Assembly (NCBI GenBank): GCA_016800925.1
Contig: JABCPU010000040.1
Coordinates: forward strand, 124,001-188,000
Reading direction: 5' to 3'
Source of the DNA: Suillus spraguei
Taxonomy: Eukaryota; Basidiomycota; Agaricomycetes; Boletales; Suillaceae
DNA length: 64,000 nucleotides
The notes under the pieces were generated by a model. It did no database searches. It worked only from the letters and a program-made list of their open reading frames with translations, and was not told where the DNA came from. The first letter of the stretch is position 1; each line of letters starts with the position of its first letter. A program made the position numbers and the translations under genes. Below, piece after piece: positions 11,110-23,056 of the stretch.

Positions 11110-12641
11110 GACTGGAACCTGGTGACCGCGGTGACAATGACAAAGTGCCTACATAGAGCAACGTTATATACGCTTGAACACGAGTGCCGTACTAATTTAG
11201 CCGAAATAGGAATTCTTGCTGCAATATGAGTGTGTCAGGCAAAATTTCTGAATATAGTAGGCAAACTTACAATTTCCTGGTCATGCCACCACAGAACTAT
11301 TTCAAATGTCCTGAACCTACCAGTGGAAAACTCCATGTGACAGCACTAACTATGTTTGTACATAAGACGTTATGCTGACTAAGCTTGCGTCTCGTATTTG
11401 TCAAGATGTAGTACGTATGAGGATGAGCATTGAGTACTAGCGGAGATCGAGAATTGCTTGTGCCGATGGGCAAACCATTAGGCCCGTACAACGATTGAAA
11501 ACGTATAACGGACACAGGCGGAAAACGACCATATGCGGCAGTTTAGTTCCATGCAGGTTCGGTCTGGAACTACGAGGTAATGTTAATGCTTTCTCAAATA
11601 ATTGTTAACGGTAGATTTGCAGAGCGCAGTGACGTTGCGAACCAATCCTTTTTCGAATGCTTGAATGGAATAGTGGATGCGTAATGGTAGTCGGCAAATT
11701 GATCACGAAGGTGTGGTTGGCTTCAGTTTATGTCCCTGCTATTCATTGAAAAAATATATGTCTTAGCTTTTGCCGTTCATTTCCGCACATGATTAATGCC
11801 GAAAAGCACAGGCAATACCGAGGCTCCACAATGACGCGTTGAAAATGGTGGACTCCGACCGTCCGAGGCTGCTTCTGCTGAGATCCTTGTAGTGCGGTGC
11901 CGGCCACTGACGATCGAAGTTAGAGTTCTAGGGAGACATGACCTTTGGTCGATCGGAAATTGAATTGGAGATTCTCCGTATATAGAACGGTCATTGGTCA
12001 TAATGCACTCGGTATACTCGACGGGATTACCGAGGGATCCATGTATAATGTGGCTGGCTAGTTTCAAAATCTATTTTATTTGTCCACGCATATACTAGTA
12101 TGCGTATCAGGGGCCCGTTGAATAACTTCGCATTTCCATTATTTGATTCATGTAGTGATCGATTGATTGCTGACTCGGACACGCCTGAATTCCGCTGCCT
12201 CGTTGGGATTTCGGTGCCTTGGATCTCAGAGTCCATTAATCATTACCGGCATATCGAACAACAACTTGAAAAGCTCGGATCGATCGCTGCGGGGCTCAGC
12301 TCAGAAACGCTGAGGAATTAGTAGATTCACTGGTCAATTGCTAAGATTCATGCAATACATCAATGGTCGACCGGTCAACCTACGTCAGATCGTTATACAC
12401 CACTGTACTGACTACCTCCTGCACATGAGTATACCCAATGCAAATAGAACTGCGTCAAAGAACCCTAGGTGGTAGAATATCATGAAGGACTTACAAGATT
12501 GCCTATCGAGGTGCTGCTAATTTCGAATCAGCAACACGAAAACGTCGTTAATACATGACTACAAGAAATTACACAAAAAATTACACGAGAATTGTACATC
12601 AATTTGCCACACACCCATCGTTTAGATCATCCACACAGCTC
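11110..12641. repeat. P450 upstream region and duplicated spacer (copy 1)
   Basis: The 5' flank of P450 copy A carries a TATA-like tatata element at 11164-11170, about 55 bp before the start. From about 11280 to 12560 the sequence is similar, with small indels, to about 16440-17800: for example gccgatgggcaaaccatta is shared (near 11461 and 16600), as are the tgaaaacgtataacggacac block and ggggcccgttgaataacttcgca (near 12109 and 17418). It is a non-coding spacer duplicated together with a P450 gene. Short open frames in it are not conserved between the two copies. Confidence 0.75.
11164..11170 (-). promoter_or_regulatory. TATA-like element of P450 copy A
   Basis: A tatata-containing element lies about 55 bp upstream of the start codon. 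Elements at the same distance occur before copy B (14975-14982) and copy D (25572-25580), so the core promoter is conserved across the three intact paralogs. Confidence 0.45.
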
Positions 12642-14927
12642 CTAGCTTTGCGTTGGTATCAACTCCGGTATCCTCTCCTTCGCATGAGCATGGCGAGGGG
12701 TAATGGTACATGGGAATACAGGGCGTCTGCATCGGCTAGCTCAGATAAACTTTCAAGGAATCTCGAGAATGACTCACGTCGCTAAACCAGTCGTCCATGG
12801 CACACCTTCAGCATCAGGCCCGATATTCCATCCCGGTACACGTTCAATCCGGAAAACGGCAAGAATATTCACAATCGCGGCGAATAAGGAAGCATCCGCA
12901 ACATGTCGTCCAACGCTGCAGAAAGGTGAGACAAAATCGTTTACCTGCAAAACTTCAAACTTCGTACCAAACACGCCTTCCAAATCCAAAAGCATAGGAA
13001 ATTTCATCACGGCCGTGAGGTGCCGACGGCTCTTCGGCTTCAGCGGTGACCTTGGACATATGACGCTCGGGAATGAACCTCGTCGGGTTAGGATATTTCT
13101 CTGCATTGCGCGCCATAGCCCTTTCATAACAGGAAAATCATTATGGTTTGATCTTTGTTCACTTGAATGATGAATCACCATGTATTAGCCATTACGGTAG
13201 CCCCTTGACAAATAATTTTAGAGCAGGGATATGGCTTTAAGCCCGCATAGACCGACCTTTTGGAATAAAATGGCCTTCATAAACGTCGTCGTCTACTGTG
13301 GCATGGGGAATGCCTAAATCCACGGTTAATGACCGTGCTAACCAGAGTTCGACGTGGAGTACATAGTACTAACCCAGAGGAATGACAGGGAACCACCTGA
13401 GCGTCTCCTGTATAATGGCATTGACGTAGGGCATAGAAGCGCGATCATCCCAGTCAGGTAATCTTTCGAGAGCCTCGCCAATGACGCAATCAATCTCTGC
13501 TTGGGCACGTGCCTGCACCTCAGGATATAGAATCATGGCAAGCAGGAAGACATGTAAAGTGGACGTCGTCTAGGCCTTTGGTCAGTATATAGCTATGATA
13601 GAAATCACGTAGAAGCATACAGTTTCTGATCCGGCTAGAAGTACGGAGAGAATCAGCAAAGATATATGCGTGATTATTGTGGATTCGTCACGAACCGCCA
13701 TAGCCAGATGCACTGGCTTCCCTAATCGCTTTCTCGAGAGTAGCGACCTCTTCATGTTTGGCTTTATCTGGTATACGACACAATGCATCCGACACCATGG
13801 ATTGTCCAGCCGTCCCCGCGGCCTAAGAATCATCATCAGCCTCATCGAAATAATACTCAGATTGAAGGGCACTTGGCACTTGCCATGTTCTTTTTCACTT
13901 GTTCAAAGGGCACGTCCTTAATCATGTGAACGAGGCTTTTGTTCAGTCTGGCAGCCTTTACAAAGCCCGCTCCAGGGAACCAGGGCGGCAGTTTTTCCAC
14001 TGTGAGTGCATTAGAATAGGATCACAGGTAAGCGAACAGAACAACACACATATCGGGAATTCTGCTAAAAGAGCTGCAATCTCAGGCCTGACTTCTTTTA
14101 CAGATACCTCAAGTGAGCGCTCGAGCACCGTAACAAAAGGGTCATTGAGAGGCGCTGCCGTATAGTCATACACGATTGACATGATGATAGACGTGCTGAA
14201 GCTATAGAACAAGAATGGTTCAGCCGCGTAATATATGAAAGGGGGTATTACTAACTTGTGGAAATGGGCTCCATACGCCTTCGAAGAGGCAAGTAAGTTC
14301 AATATCAAATGGTGAGCGTTGCGCATTTGAATCGGATGAAATACTGGCGCTGCTTCTAAACGGAATGCTTGATGAAAGATTCGCCTGTCTGTGAAGCCCC
14401 GTGATTAAGTCAAGAAAACTCGAAGGGGATATACTAACGAAGTCTCCACCTATCCGAGTAGGGTAAAAAGATGGAAGTGAAACCAGCACTGAAGCTATGA
14501 CTCGTTGAACAATAAGTGCATAAAACGATAAGAGGGCCTCTCACTAGTCAAGAACGTGCGTAAGCCCTGACGGTCTTGTGGAATAGTTATTTGAACGGCG
14601 GTCGAGCAAGTCGTGTGCAACTCTTTCAGAGTTGATGATCACGATATCCTGACTGAACAGTCGAGTGTAAATGAGTTCTCCTGCGTCGCACTTTAGCACA
14701 ACCGCATATACGGGTCGGTGGTTCTACGTACCATACTCAGCTTCCCATTTTGAGTACGTTAACCATGGATGCTTCGTGTCAATTCCAATCACATTCCCAA
14801 CAAAAGGGAGAGGTGCAGGACCAGGGGGTAAGGGAACCCCCCTCGTGTCTCTCTTCTTTTGCAAGGATCGCACCACCGCGAAAGAGACGAGCGATAGAAG
14901 GGCAAGTGCAAGCGTTGTTGGTACCAT
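12642..14927 (-). CDS. Cytochrome P450 monooxygenase, array copy B (527 aa, 14 exons)
   Basis: Exons 5' to 3': 14927-14732, 14680-14545, 14494-14439, 14388-14256, 14201-14050, 13999-13884, 13822-13696, 13634-13621, 13569-13374, 13313-13257, 13203-13179, 13120-12968, 12915-12778, 12726-12642. The exon layout matches copy A, including the 14-bp and 25-bp micro-exons, the GC-AG intron (13823-13883) and the intron that splits the haem Cys codon (12916-12967). The I-helix reads AGSETT, the textbook P450 form, whereas copies A and D have AASETT. ExxR (ETLR), FIPERHM and FGFGRRVC are intact. A TAG that appears at the end of exon 2 disappears on splicing. Residue changes are spread along the protein, so this is a diverged functional paralog and not a recent copy. 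Confidence 0.87.
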
Positions 14928-14974
14928 GACTTGAGCCTAGTGACTGCGGTGGCAACGACAAAATGCCTAGAATA

Positions 14975-14982
14975 TTTATATA
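14975..14982 (-). promoter_or_regulatory. TATA-like element of P450 copy B
   Basis: A/T-rich tatatat element about 50 bp upstream of the copy B start codon, positioned like those of copies A and D. Confidence 0.4.
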
Positions 14983-15400
14983 TGCTCTTGATGCAAGTGC
15001 TGTACTGATTTGACTGAAATAGGGTGCAGTGAGTGTCAGATGAAATTTCTGATAATGAATATGGTGGGCAAACTCACGATGTCACTGTCAGGGTCATACC
15101 CGTGATAAACGGGAGATCATCGACGGATGAGAGGTGGCCAGAACCAACTCAGGTGCCTTGGAGTTCTGCCAACAACACTACCTGAGGGTCTTGTGGAGTA
15201 GTTACATAAACGACAGTCGAACAAATCATGCGCAACTCTTTCAGAGTTGTTTCCTCACTAACGGATACAAGAAGCGCACTGACTATGTTTGCCCGCAGAT
15301 AAGCAGATGTCGTAAAATTTGAAAATGCCGTTTATTCAGCACAGGACTGATACTAAGTACTCACCGAAAGTGAAAAGTTCCTGCATAAATTTGATAGGAG
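14983..15400 (-). pseudogene. Relic P450 exon 2 upstream of copy B
   Basis: On the minus strand around 15170-15250 lies a degraded version of P450 exon 2: residues NSERVAHDL and NYSTRPSG are still readable, in the position where intact genes have [15 protein letters not shown]. The rest of the P450 is missing. Related relics lie upstream of copies C (18815-19400) and D (25690-25920). Flanking text such as ggtgggcaaactcacgatgtc is shared with the copy D relic. It is most simply a remnant of a further P450 copy. Confidence 0.65.
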
Positions 15401-17855
15401 GCGTACTAGTGCGTAGGAACCGTCAATGACATAGTTGGGTTAGTTTCAAATTCTATTTCGATTGCCTGAGCTTGTCCACATATATCGGTTGGCGCTCGCC
15501 AGTATCGTTGGACGACATTGACTAATGTCTCGGGTTGTGCCAGTGATCGATTGATCACCGCTGACACCACTACTTGACTTTCCACTGCCTCCAGGCAGAT
15601 ATCGATGGAAACCAACAAGTCGAAAGGCTCCGATCAGTCACTAGGCGTGCTCAATTTCTTAAGTTGTCAGGTTCAGCTAAACAATCTAAAGCCACCAAAT
15701 CGGGATCTAACCCTTAGGCGTAGCGCCGAAACTATTAGTACACTACTGCAATACTGGTATCTGACTCACTACATGTATATGGTACTCTGGAAAGGTTTAG
15801 GACTACTAAGGTTTTAGTGCGGCTGAGGACCTGTACTTCAATATTTCAACCCTCGATGTGAAGAAACCAACCCATACATTTTCTGAGTTCTCCACTCTGT
15901 GTAGTACACAGAGTGGAGAACTCATGTGCCCCACCGACTTTGCAGCATTCTGCACTTCAGCCTCACCCAGATCTACACATTTTTTGTACTCTCATATTGT
16001 ATCGGCAAGTCACAATAATGCAGAGTTTCGAGTGGTCGATGCAGCGCGGACGAATTAAGATATAGGGCCTGATCCAGGGCATGAATTCTACTCAGGCCAT
16101 GAACGACACCAGTGATCATCATTTTCGAGCGCAACTGCGGAGAGTGAAAGTAATTGTGCCGCTGCTGTGCCGAGGGGTAACAACTTGTGCAGATTAGGGG
16201 GCCCTAATTTTTATCGCCGACAGCACATCACACTTTCTTAAAAATCAGTAAAAATCAGGTCCGTGTAGAGTAGACACGAATCTATGATGGTAAACTATTC
16301 GAAAGCAAAAGCGTTGTGGTTGAGGAGCTAGAAAAAAACTGCTGAAAATGTTGCATATTATGTGGAATGATAGTATCACTCTAGCTACAGGCACACGCCC
16401 GGTCCACAGGTACCTCTAATTATAGGTGCAGATAAAACTTGGTCATGCCCGACGGAACTGAACGGGCGACAGAACTCTTTCAAATGCCGTTAGTGCGCGC
16501 TGACTATGTTTACGTTATGCTGACTTACATTTCTAAAACTTTATGTAAGCTTGCCATGGATTTACTGGGATGAACAAATGCGAAGATCGAGAATTGCTTT
16601 TGCCGATGGGCAAACCATTAGCCCCGTACAACGATTGAAAACGTATAACGGACACCGGGCGGAAAAGGGACATGTAGACTCATGCAGGTTCGGTCCAGAA
16701 TTATAAGGTGATGCGAGAAGCAGTGGTTCTCAAATAATTATTAACGGTGGATTTGCAGAACGCAGTAACGTTTCGAACCAATCTTTTTCAAATATATATG
16801 TTGCTTGGAATAGAACAGTTGTTCTGCGAGATGTGTAATGACCCGGGTAGCCGGCAAATTGGTCAAGGTGTGGTTGGCTTCGGTTTATGTCCCTTCTATT
16901 CATTGAAAAAATATCCGTCTTAGTTAGCAGCGCGGTTTTATCGTTCATTTCCGCACATGATTAATACCAGGCAATACCGAGGCTCCACTACGACGCGTTG
17001 AAAATGTGAGACCCTGAGGTGACCGTCATCATGATACAGTTTGGCCAGGGATCCTAGCAGTACGTTTCAGGGAGATGCCAGGTCAGTTTCGCGTATGAGT
17101 ATCGACTAAAGTCAGACACTGAGTCTCAGGGTTTTAAAGAGAACATAGCTGTCGATCGGAAATTGAATTGGAGATCACACTCCGTGTATGAGTGAGCCCG
17201 CCAGATCATCAATGGCCTCCTAAATTTAACAGAATGGTTATTGGTCGCAAATTTTTCTATGCACCTGGGCTGATTTTTGTTGCTTAGCTTCAAAACTTCG
17301 ATGGGAATACCGAGGGGATGCGCATCAAGGATGTGGTTGGGTAGTTTCAAAATCCATTGTATTTGCTTCAGCTTGTCCACGCATATACCATGTAGTATGC
17401 GTAGGCTCACCCGTCCAGGGGCCCGTTGAATAACTTCGCACTGCGGTTATTTGATTTATGTAGCCGGTGCCGGTGGTCGTTTGATCGCTGACTAGGACAC
17501 GCCTGAATTCCGGTGCCTCATTGAAATTTCAGTGCCTCGGATCTCAGTGTTCATTAAACGTTACATATCACTGTACTAACTACAGTTGGCGAAGAGCCAT
17601 CGCAAAATTTTAACGAGTCCGAATGCGGGTGCTTGAGCCGCAGTTCATGAGTATACCCAATTCAAATCGAAATGCGTCAAAGAGCCCTAGCTAGGTGGTA
17701 CACTATTATGAAAGAGTTAGATTGTGTATCGAGGTGCTGCTGTCAATGTTGAATCAGCAACACGAAAACGTTGTTAATACACGGCTACAAGAAATTACAC
17801 GAATATTGTACAGCAATTCGCCACAGACCCATCGTTTAGATCATCCGCACAGCTC
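15401..17855. repeat. Duplicated spacer (copy 2) with unique insert
   Basis: 15440-15660 resembles 25980-26130 (shared cactgcctc-aggcagatatcgat and gattgatcaccgctga). About 16440-17800 is the second copy of the spacer at 11280-12560. Between them, about 15840-16430 has no counterpart that I see and contains the perfect palindrome at 15884-15924. No gene is supported in this stretch. Confidence 0.65.
15884..15924. repeat. Perfect 41-nt palindrome (two 20-nt arms, 1-nt centre)
   Basis: The left arm 15884-15903 (tgagttctccactctgtgta) is the exact reverse complement of the right arm 15905-15924, around a single g at 15904. There is no mismatch over 20 pairs. It lies in the unique part of the spacer between P450 copies B and C. 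It could form a cruciform, or a hairpin if transcribed; no run of T follows it. Confidence 0.9.
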
Positions 17856-18814
17856 CTAGCTTTGCGTTGTTATCAACTGCAATATCCTCTCCTTCGCGTG
17901 GTCATGGCGAAGGGTAAAAATACATAGGAATTCAGGGCGGCTGACTCAGATAAACCGTAAGGAATCTCGAGAATGACTCACGTCGCTAAACCTTTCGTCC
18001 ATGGCACACCTTCAGCATCAGGCCCGATATTCCATCCCGGTGCACGTTCAATCCGGAAAACCACAAAGAATGTTCACAATTGCAGCGAATAAGGAAGCTT
18101 CCGCGACATATCGTCCAACACTGCAGAAAGGTGAGACAAAATCGTTCACCTGCAAAACTTCAAACTTCGTACCAAACACGCCTTCCAAATCCAAAAGCAA
18201 AGGAAACGTCATCACGGCCATGGTGTGCTGACGGCTCTTCGGCTTTAGTGGTGACCTTGGGCATATGACGCTCGGGAATGAACCTCGTCGGGTTAGGATA
18301 TTTCTCTGCATTGCGCGCCATAGACCTTGCATAACAGGAAATCATTATGGTTTGATCTTTGTTCATTTGAATGATGAATCACCATGTGTCAGCCGTTACG
18401 GTAGCCCCTTGACAAACAATTTTAGAGCAAGGATATAGCTTTCAGCCCGAATAGACCGACATTTTGGAATAAAATGGTCTTCGTAGACGTCGTCGTTTAT
18501 CGCGGCATGGGGAATACCTAAATTCACGGTTAACGACTGTGCTAACTAGAGTTCGGCGTGGAGTACATGGTACTAACCCAGAGGAATGACAGGGAACCAC
18601 CTGAGCGTCTCCTGTATAATGGCATCGACGTAGGGCATAGAAGCACGATTATCCCAGTCCCAGTCAGGCAAGAGCCTCGCCAATGACGCAATCAACCTCT
18701 GCTTGGGCACGTGCCTGCATCTCAGGAAGACATGTAAAGTGGACGTCGTCTGGGCCTTTGATCAGTAGATAACTATAATAGAAATCAACTATAAGCATAC
18801 AGTTTCTGAACCGG
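17856..18814 (-). pseudogene. Cytochrome P450 pseudogene, array copy C (3' half only)
   Basis: Only the exons from the I-helix micro-exon (18800-18813, reading GSET) to the C-terminus remain, in the same order as in copies A, B and D. There are at least three lesions. One extra base in the penultimate exon (near 18060) shifts frame after NIL and gives an early stop. Small deletions remove part of the exon around 18660 and again near 18725. Upstream of 18814 about half of the gene is absent and is replaced directly by exon-2 relic sequence. The haem-loop region FGFGRRV and its intron are still recognisable. This is a dead copy. Confidence 0.88.
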
Positions 18815-19430
18815 CTTACCCGAGATGAACGAGAGTTCAAGGAGGGATAAGAAGTGGGTTGAACCAACTCGGATACCTCGGAGTTTCTGCCAACAATACT
18901 ACCTGAGGGTCTTGTGGAATAGTTGTGTGAACGATGATCTTGTTTGCTCAAAGCCTTAAAGGGCTGCTCAATTCGTTCAGCCGTTCGCGTTCAATTGGGA
19001 GCCGAATTCACCGAACCGTTTGCTGCTAAGCGTCGCCAAACTTTGTCCTAAACGGGACTGGTACCTAAACCTTACGGCGCGCAGCACCAGTGTAGTGAAT
19101 TATCTACAAGCAGTCTTAAAGCACATCCTCCCCTAAACCTAACCCTCAGCCGCCTCAATCCTCATCTAAACCTTGTTAGGTAGGAATATATAATCGTGAT
19201 TCCATTTATGAGTGAGATATGCATGATGACGGTCGAGCAAGCCATGTGCAACTCTTTCACAGTTATGTCTTGACTAATGGATACAAGAAGCGCACTGACT
19301 ATGTTTGCCCGCAAATAAGCAGATGTAATGAAATTCGAAAAGGTCGTTTATTTCAGCACATGACTGATACTACGTACTCACCGCAAATACCTGCAGAACT
19401 TTGATAGGAGGTGTACTAGAAGAAACCCGA
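18815..19430 (-). pseudogene. Relic P450 exon 2 upstream of copy C, interrupted by an insertion
   Basis: 18815-18937 and 19225-19400 together match the relic upstream of copies B and D (cttgtggaatagttg, then cggtcgagcaagccatgtgcaac, then tggatacaagaagcgcactgactatgtttg). Residues NYSTRPSG are readable on the minus strand. The two parts are separated by 287 bp with no counterpart in the other relics (see the insertion at 18938-19224). Confidence 0.6.
18938..19224. mobile_element. Probable 287-bp insertion with 5-bp target duplication
   Basis: Both junctions carry gatga (18933-18937 and 19225-19229). Removing one copy and the 287 bp between them rebuilds a sequence colinear with the relics near copies B and D. 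The insert has no open frame of note and no terminal inverted repeat that I can see. A short non-autonomous transposon or SINE-like element is the likeliest explanation; the family is unknown. Confidence 0.5.
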
Positions 19431-19548
19431 GCGTTATGCAATGTACATCAATGATGCAGTGGTTGTTAGTTTCGATTTCGATTGTGTCGCAACGCTTCGT
19501 AATGGAGCCGAGTCACGCCCTGCTCTAATTTTGCCTCATGCACCTACT

Positions 19549-19556
19549 GTATAAAA
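19549..19556 (+). promoter_or_regulatory. TATA box of the beta-mannosidase gene
   Basis: The sequence tataaaag occurs about 40 bp upstream of the start codon at 19590, close to the consensus element and at a plausible distance. Confidence 0.55.
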
Positions 19557-19589
19557 GCCATAATGTTTTGATACACCCCAACCGCGTGC

Positions 19590-22500
19590 ATGATGATCTT
19601 TATTTTTTGGACGCTCCTTGCATCATCCCTGGCTGTTGCACGGGTTTTCGACCTCTCTGGGCTACAGTGGACGCTCAAGAACCAGAATGGTTCTATTATC
19701 GTGCCCGGCTCCTTACCATCACAGGCTCATCTTGATCTTTTTGAGGCTGGTATCATTAATGACCCATTACTCGGTATCAACGGTGCGTTGTGCAATGTGT
19801 CAATCAATTTTTCGATTGTTCATTCGTCACAGAGTTCACGGAAAGATGGGTCATCAACGACAACTGGACTTACACTGCAGATTTGACTCCATTTACCCAA
19901 ACTTACCAGAGTAACGCGTCCGCGAAGACACTCCTTGTTTTATATGGAATTGACACTATTGCTAACATTGTCTGGTGATGTTCACGTACAAATTTGTCCG
20001 TGCGTTGACGCCGATGATCTAGACGTTGGCCGGCCACCCCGTGGCCTGGGTCAATAACCAGTTCCGGCGTTACACCTTTGACGTCTCTGATTGCTTGAGT
20101 TCTTCTGCAGGAGAGGACAACAACCTGACGATCGCGTTCGAGAGCGCATGGTATTACGGACTGAATGTGTCAATGCGACCAGATGCCGAATACTTTCCCA
20201 TTACTCCACTGGTGTCCACTTCGTATAGTGTATGCGTGTGACTTGTCTCTGAAGGCATCTCTGATATTTGATCTAGTTTGAATATCCCAATGTTCGTGAA
20301 TGGATCCGCAAGATCGACGACGACTTTGGCTGGGATTGGGTGTGTCTCGTCATTCGTTTCAATGCATGCAACTTGCTAAATATTAACAGGGTCCAGCTTT
20401 CGTTCCCAGCGGTGTCTACAAACCGGCCTACCTTGCGACGCTCTCTGAGTCTGAACTTCGAGGTCCAGCTTCTAATGCTACGTCATGCCCTGTAACGAGC
20501 AGTTCCATTCTTTTGGACGAAACTTCTATCGATATTTACAAGTACGGCCAAAATTCATCTGTTGCCCCTGATCAGTCTGCAGACTGGATCATCAACGTTA
20601 CGTTTGGCATTCGCTCAATTAAATTGTTCGAGAAGCCGACTGTCATTCTGTCCATCCCAGAACTCAAGCTCACATCGGAACCATTGAATCTCGGTCCTAT
20701 TCCTGCCAACGCCGATGAGAACACATACCTGAGCGTCAACTGGTCTATTCCTGACAACATTCCTGAAAGATGGTATCCAATTGATCTTGGTAACCCCAAG
20801 CTTTACAACCTTATTGTCACTTTGGACCCATCTCCGAGCCAGGGCGAGGGGCCGAGTGCTGAATCGATTACTCAGACTATCACTACTGGCTTCCGCACCA
20901 TTCAGCTATTGCAAACTCCTTACTCTGAGGAGGAGATTGCGTCGCGAGGTATTACTCCTGGTGACCAATGGCATTTCGCTATCAACGGAAAGGCTTTCTA
21001 CAGCAAAGGAACGAACATAATCCCTTTCGATCCCTTCTACTCGCGCATAAGACCTGAGGCAGCTCGTTGGATCCTGGAGAGTGCTGTCAAGAGTGGCCAA
21101 AATATGGTATTATAACTTTCTATATTTATGGGAAGACTAATTTAAGATGATTTGCTCCCTAGCTTCGTATTTGGGGTGGCGGCATTTATCAGCCATCCGA
21201 TGCTGCGACCGATGGAGGGTTGTATGCCTTCTACAGTCTTTGCGACGAGCTCGGTATACTTGCGTGGTCGGAGCTTATCTTTTCCGACTCGCTATCTCCC
21301 ATTAACGACTTTTTCCTGGAGTCCGTCGAGCCTGAAGTGCGTCAGAACGTCCGTAGGGTTAACAGGCACCCAAGTAATGTACAGTGGGCTGGTGGAAACG
21401 AGATCGAGGACATCGTGATGTTAGCTAACGCCTCCCTTGCTAATGGCACTCATTACCTGGATGAGGTCCGCAATCTACCACGGAAAGCAAGCTGACTGAC
21501 TGATTTTCGTTCCACAGTTTGTTTACATGTTCCAGGATTACTTGCATGACATCGTGCTTTCTGAAACGAACTCTCTTCCGTACACCGACTGTTCGACAAC
21601 TCGGGGTGTTCTGAGTCTCGATCCATATGTCCTTCGTTTTGAAAATGGCACCCCAGGATATATCTATGGGAATACTGGTGTGTCTTTGGCTTAGAGTTTT
21701 GATCGGGTGGCTTTCCAATACCTTCATCCTAGAACAATACAACTACAATGCCTCGGAGGCCTTCGACCTGACGACGTACCCTGTTAGTCGGTAAGTCCAA
21801 GCACCAACACCTTTACACCGTCGGACTGAAATGAGAATTGCAGGTTTGTCAATGAATTTGGGTGCGCAGCTGTCACTTTGTTGCAACGAGCTATACTAAT
21901 GCTACAACAGTTTCCACTCCATGCCCTCGTTCTATAGCTGGGAGGAGGTCCTCGAAAATCCCAAAGACTTCGCATTCAATTCCTCTGTCGTGATGTCCCG
22001 TGACCATCATCCTCCTGCTGGTAATCTCTCGTGGCCGAACCCCAATGCACCTCAAGGCCAGTACCAAATGACCAGTGCTGTCGAGCTCTGGCTTCCCACT
22101 CCTGGAACTTCAGATTCTAACCAGACATTTGCCCAATGGTGCTGGAGCACTCAGCTTTTCCAGTCCATGAATATGGTTGCCGAGATCGCATGGTACAGGC
22201 GTGGTGCGGGTTTGGGCGAGAACAACCTCGGAAGCTTGGTTTGGCAACTCAACGACATCTGGCAGGGTGTCAGCTGGTCAGCCATTGAATACTCTGGAAG
22301 ATGGAAAGTCCTTCAGTACGGCATGGCGACTGTCTACTCCCCTGTCATCATCAATCCCTTCTGGTTCCCAGGGAATGAGTCGCTCACCATATTAGCTACG
22401 TCTGACCGCTGGGAGACAGTTAACGGCACAGCACAGTTGACATGGTACGATTGGAGTGGAAACGCGATCAGCTCAATGTCCGCGCCATTCTCCATCCCAA

Positions 22501-23056
22501 CTCTTAACAACTCGTTCATTTACGAGGGAATCGGCCTTGACACCATCCTGCCCTTCGGTTACAATGCCAAGGATGTCTGGCTTCTGATGAACGTGACCGC
22601 TATTGTGGATAACAGACTTTTGACCAGCGAGTCCTACGTACGTCCTTTTTGTTTCCGGTATACAAACAAGTACTGACGAGTACGTTGTACACTAGTTCAC
22701 TCCGGTGTCGCTCGCCTACGCCAACCTCATCGACCCACAGATCGCTGTAATCGCAGGCGACAACTATACGTTTATATTATCTGCCAAGGGCGGCGTAGGT
22801 GTTTGGACGTGGCTTGATCACCCTTCAGGGACGGTTGGATACTTCCTTGATCTCACAACTGGGCTTCCTTCAAACGGCTACTACCTCATTCCTGGTATTG
22901 ATCGTACTGGTAAGCTTGATTGCTCTATAACGTTGTCGCATAGCTCATTGCAATCCGTCAGTCCAATTCGTATCCAGCGTGGAACTTGCGACTGTCCAAA
23001 GTCCAGACCCCGCCGACTTCGTAGTGAGGTCGTTGTGGAATAACATTCATATTTGA
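19590..23056 (+). CDS. Secreted GH2 beta-mannosidase (957 aa, 12 exons)
   Basis: Exons 19590-19782, 19833-19969, 20023-20211, 20277-20339, 20390-21106, 21163-21465, 21518-21677, 21733-21790, 21844-21861, 21911-22637, 22696-22909, 22962-23056. A signal peptide (MMIFIFWTLLASSLAVA) is followed by the GH2 sugar-binding domain, with the diagnostic WIRKIDDDFGWDWGPAF near residue 190. The central immunoglobulin-like domain and the TIM barrel follow, with LRIWGGGIYQ, the acid/base glutamate in WAGGNEIE and the nucleophile glutamate in VNEFG, which sits in an 18-bp exon. C-terminal beta domains complete the length expected for the family. It hydrolyses terminal beta-mannose residues in mannan and N-glycan fragments (EC 3.2.1.25), presumably outside the cell given the signal peptide and many N-glycosylation sequons. 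The gene lies within the P450 array; its stop is 184 bp from the stop of copy D. Confidence 0.93.

Noticed and set aside
14540..14550. Apparent stop codon at the end of exon 2 in P450 copy B
   Set aside because: TAG spans the exon/intron junction; after splicing TA joins C to give Tyr.
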